Made by a program: the position numbers and the translations under genes | Notes under the pieces: model-generated | The model's database searches: none | Told to the model about the DNA's origin: nothing | What the model saw: only the letters and a program-made list of their open reading frames with translations | Source of the DNA: Henckelia pumila | Taxonomy: Eukaryota; Streptophyta; Magnoliopsida; Lamiales; Gesneriaceae | DNA length: 64,000 bases | Assembly (NCBI RefSeq): GCF_033568475.1 | Contig: NW_027331831.1 | Span: 3,906,001-3,970,000 of the forward strand | Direction: 5' to 3' | Part shown: positions 61,903-64,000 of the stretch, in pieces | Numbering within the stretch: position 1 is the stretch's first letter | How the letters are laid out: each line of letters starts with the position of its first letter

Positions 61903-64000
61903 TGTTGTGAAAAAATAAAAATTTATGGTAAAAAGTAAATACTCCAAAACTTAAAATATATCAAACTTTACACTTTATAATATTTTTCTCTCAACTCAAT
62001 TGTGTTTTTCATCACAAATGAAGACCTATTTATAGATCCACATTTGAGATTAGTCCAAAAATTAATATATCATCATCTACATCATCACACACTAATTTTC
62101 AACATTTTACAACTTAATATTCAACATTCAATATTCAACAAAAATAAAATAATATATTTTCAACACTCCCTCTTGTGATGATGATCGTCATATAATGATT
62201 GTATTTATTACGTGTTTTATCCTGTCTCGTTAAAAACCTTACTAGGAAAAACCCAGTGGGATAAAAACCATAGCAAGGAAAAAAGAGTGCAGCCACGTAA
62301 ACTCCCCATCATGTTAACACGAGTGATTCTTCACATATTCCGTAGATTGCGCATCCCAATGTTATATATATGTTTTTTGAATATTGTCGTAGGAAGCGCC
62401 TTTGTGAAGAGGTCTGGTGAGTTCTCACTTGATTGAATGTAACAGATATCAATATCTTTATTCTTCTCAAGCTCTTGAGTGTGGGCAAAGAACTTTGGAG
62501 GGATATGTTTTGTTCTGTCACTTTTGATGCATCCTTCTTTCATTTGAGCAATACATGCAGCATTATCTTCATACAGCGTCACAGACTTCTTGTCTACTGA
62601 TAATCCACAAGAAATTTGGATATGTTGTGTTATTGATTTTAGCCAAACACATTCACGGCTTGCTTCATGTAGCGCAATAATCTCTGCGTGATTTGATGAA
62701 GTTGTTACGAGTGTTTGTTTCTGTGAACGTCAAGAAATTGCGGTGCCTCCACGAGTAAATGTGATTTGATGAAGTTGTTACGAATGTTTGTTTCTGTGAA
62801 CGCCAAGAAATTGCGGTGCCTCCACGAGTAAATACATATCCGGTTTGGGAACGTGTCTTATGTGGATCAGATAAATATCCAGCATCAGCATAACCAATGA
62901 TACTTTGATTGGTGTCTTTTGAGTACAAAAGTCTCAAATCTGTCGTTCCTCGTAGATAGCGGAATATATGTTTAATTCCGTTCCAGTGCCTCTTTGTTGG
63001 ATATGAACTGAATCTTGCCAATAAATTTACAGCAAAAGATATATTAGTTCTAGTGCGATTTGCAAGATACATAAGGGCACCAATGACACTTAGATATGGT
63101 ACTTCTGGACCAAGAATAACTTCATCATCTTCACATGGACGGAATGGATCCTTTTCTATGTTTAATGATCTTACAACCATTGGAGTACTTAATGGATTTG
63201 ATTTATCCATATTAAAACGTTTAAGGATCTTTTATGTATAATTTGCCTGGTGAACAAAAATTCCACATTCTTTTTGTTCGATTTGCAAACCCAGACAGTA
63301 CTTGATTTTTCCAAGATCCTTCATTTCAAATTCTTCCTTCAACTACATCATAACTTCTTGAATTTCTTTATTCGTTCCAATGATGTTTAAATCATCAACA
63401 TATACAACAATAATTACACATCCGGATGTTGTTTTCTTGATGAAAACACAAGGAAATATTGGATCATTTACATATCATTTTTTCATCAAGTGCTCACTTA
63501 GCCGATTATACCACATTCGGCCGGATTGCTTCAACCCATATAATGATCTTTGCAATTTTACAGAATAAAATTCTCTGGGTTTTGAACTTTGTGCTTTATG
63601 CATCTTAAATCCTTCAGAGATTTTCATGTATATATCACTATCAAGTGATCCGTATAAGTAAGTTGTAACAACATTCATAAGACACATTTTCAAATTTTCA
63701 GATACTGCCAAACTAATCAAATATCGAAACGTAATTGCATCCATAATAGGAGAATACGTTTCTTCATAATCAATTCCAGGCCTTTGAGAAAAACTTTGTG
63801 TAACAAGTCTAGCTTTATATCTTCCTATTTCATTTTTCTCATTTCGCTTTCGAATAAAAACCCATTTGTATCCAACAGGTTTTACACCTTCAGGTGTGAG
63901 GATTATAGGTCCAAAAACATTACGTTTATTTAGCGAATCCAATTCAACCTGGATGACATTTTTCCATTTGGCCCAATCATGACGAGTTTTACATTTACCA
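61903..64000 (-). mobile_element. Ty1-copia retrotransposon, continues past the window
   Basis: Element read leftward. 3' LTR 61903-62165 (263 bp, tgttg...caaca), directly preceded (minus strand) by a polypurine tract catcacaagagggag at 62166-62180. Upstream are RNase H and reverse transcriptase regions. The 5' part and second LTR lie beyond 64000. Confidence 0.92.
62331..63942 (-). pseudogene. Copia RT-RNase H coding region, frameshifted
   Basis: 63942-63475 covers the start of RVT_2 (PVGYKWVF, YKARLV, GIDYEETYSPI, SLYGLKQSGRMWYNRL). A YVDD active-site box is readable near 63390. 63210-62665 covers the end of RT and most of RNase H (GALMYLANRTRTNISFAVNLL, GYADAGYLSDPHKTRSQTGY). 62582-62331 is the C-terminal end (LYEDNAACI). 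Stops separate the pieces, and a 73-bp tandem duplication (62690-62762, 62763-62835) shifts the frame in RNase H. Confidence 0.9.

Overview
The window is nuclear DNA of a flowering plant. Spliced genes have GT-AG introns, intergenic DNA is AT-rich, and there are LINE, Copia, MULE, Helitron, Stowaway, Tourist and hAT-type elements plus an endogenous pararetrovirus. It is probably a eudicot; an asterid relative (perhaps Lamiales) is only an impression. About 55-60% of the window is recognisable repeat or intron.

Three host genes can be assembled end to end. (1) LON2, the peroxisomal Lon protease, minus strand, 6833-21346: 17 exons, 889 codons, ending in the PTS1 tripeptide SKL. (2) A plant gene for a Cys-rich protein of unknown function, plus strand, 38400-43095: 5 exons, 354 aa. 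(3) An AT-hook/PPC nuclear protein (AHL10-like), plus strand, 50560-61278: 5 exons, 364 aa. All exon joins were read by eye from splice signals, frame and protein continuity; none was checked against RNA.

Layout. 1-1401: array of a 314-bp tandem repeat, then a cluster of GCWTMTGC octamers. 2093-4519 (-): decayed MuDR-type transposase gene. 6833-21346 (-): LON2; its introns hold a composite LINE (11645-14021), a Stowaway MITE and a Helitron. 21600-30700: intergenic, packed with small, often nested elements. 30770-38151 (-): endogenous caulimovirid with broken ORFs, split by a Tourist-like MITE. 38400-43095: Cys-rich gene. 43394-45107: an 850-bp block present twice in tandem, each copy carrying a Cassandra-type LTR with a 5S-rRNA-like segment. 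46840-49040: CACTA-like end and a 7-unit array of about 300 bp. 50560-61278: AHL gene, whose 6.4-kb intron 2 holds a LINE and two hairpin MITEs and whose intron 3 holds a decayed Copia reverse transcriptase. 61557-64000: Helitron 3' end, then a Ty1-copia element (-) that runs off the window.

The three genes have no evident functional link: peroxisomal proteolysis, an unknown, and a chromatin-binding regulator. What unites the region is repeated insertion of elements into introns and into one another while the exons stay intact. I found no operon-like or defence-like system; the most unusual structures are the nested insertions, the duplicated 5S-bearing LTR block and the two tandem arrays.
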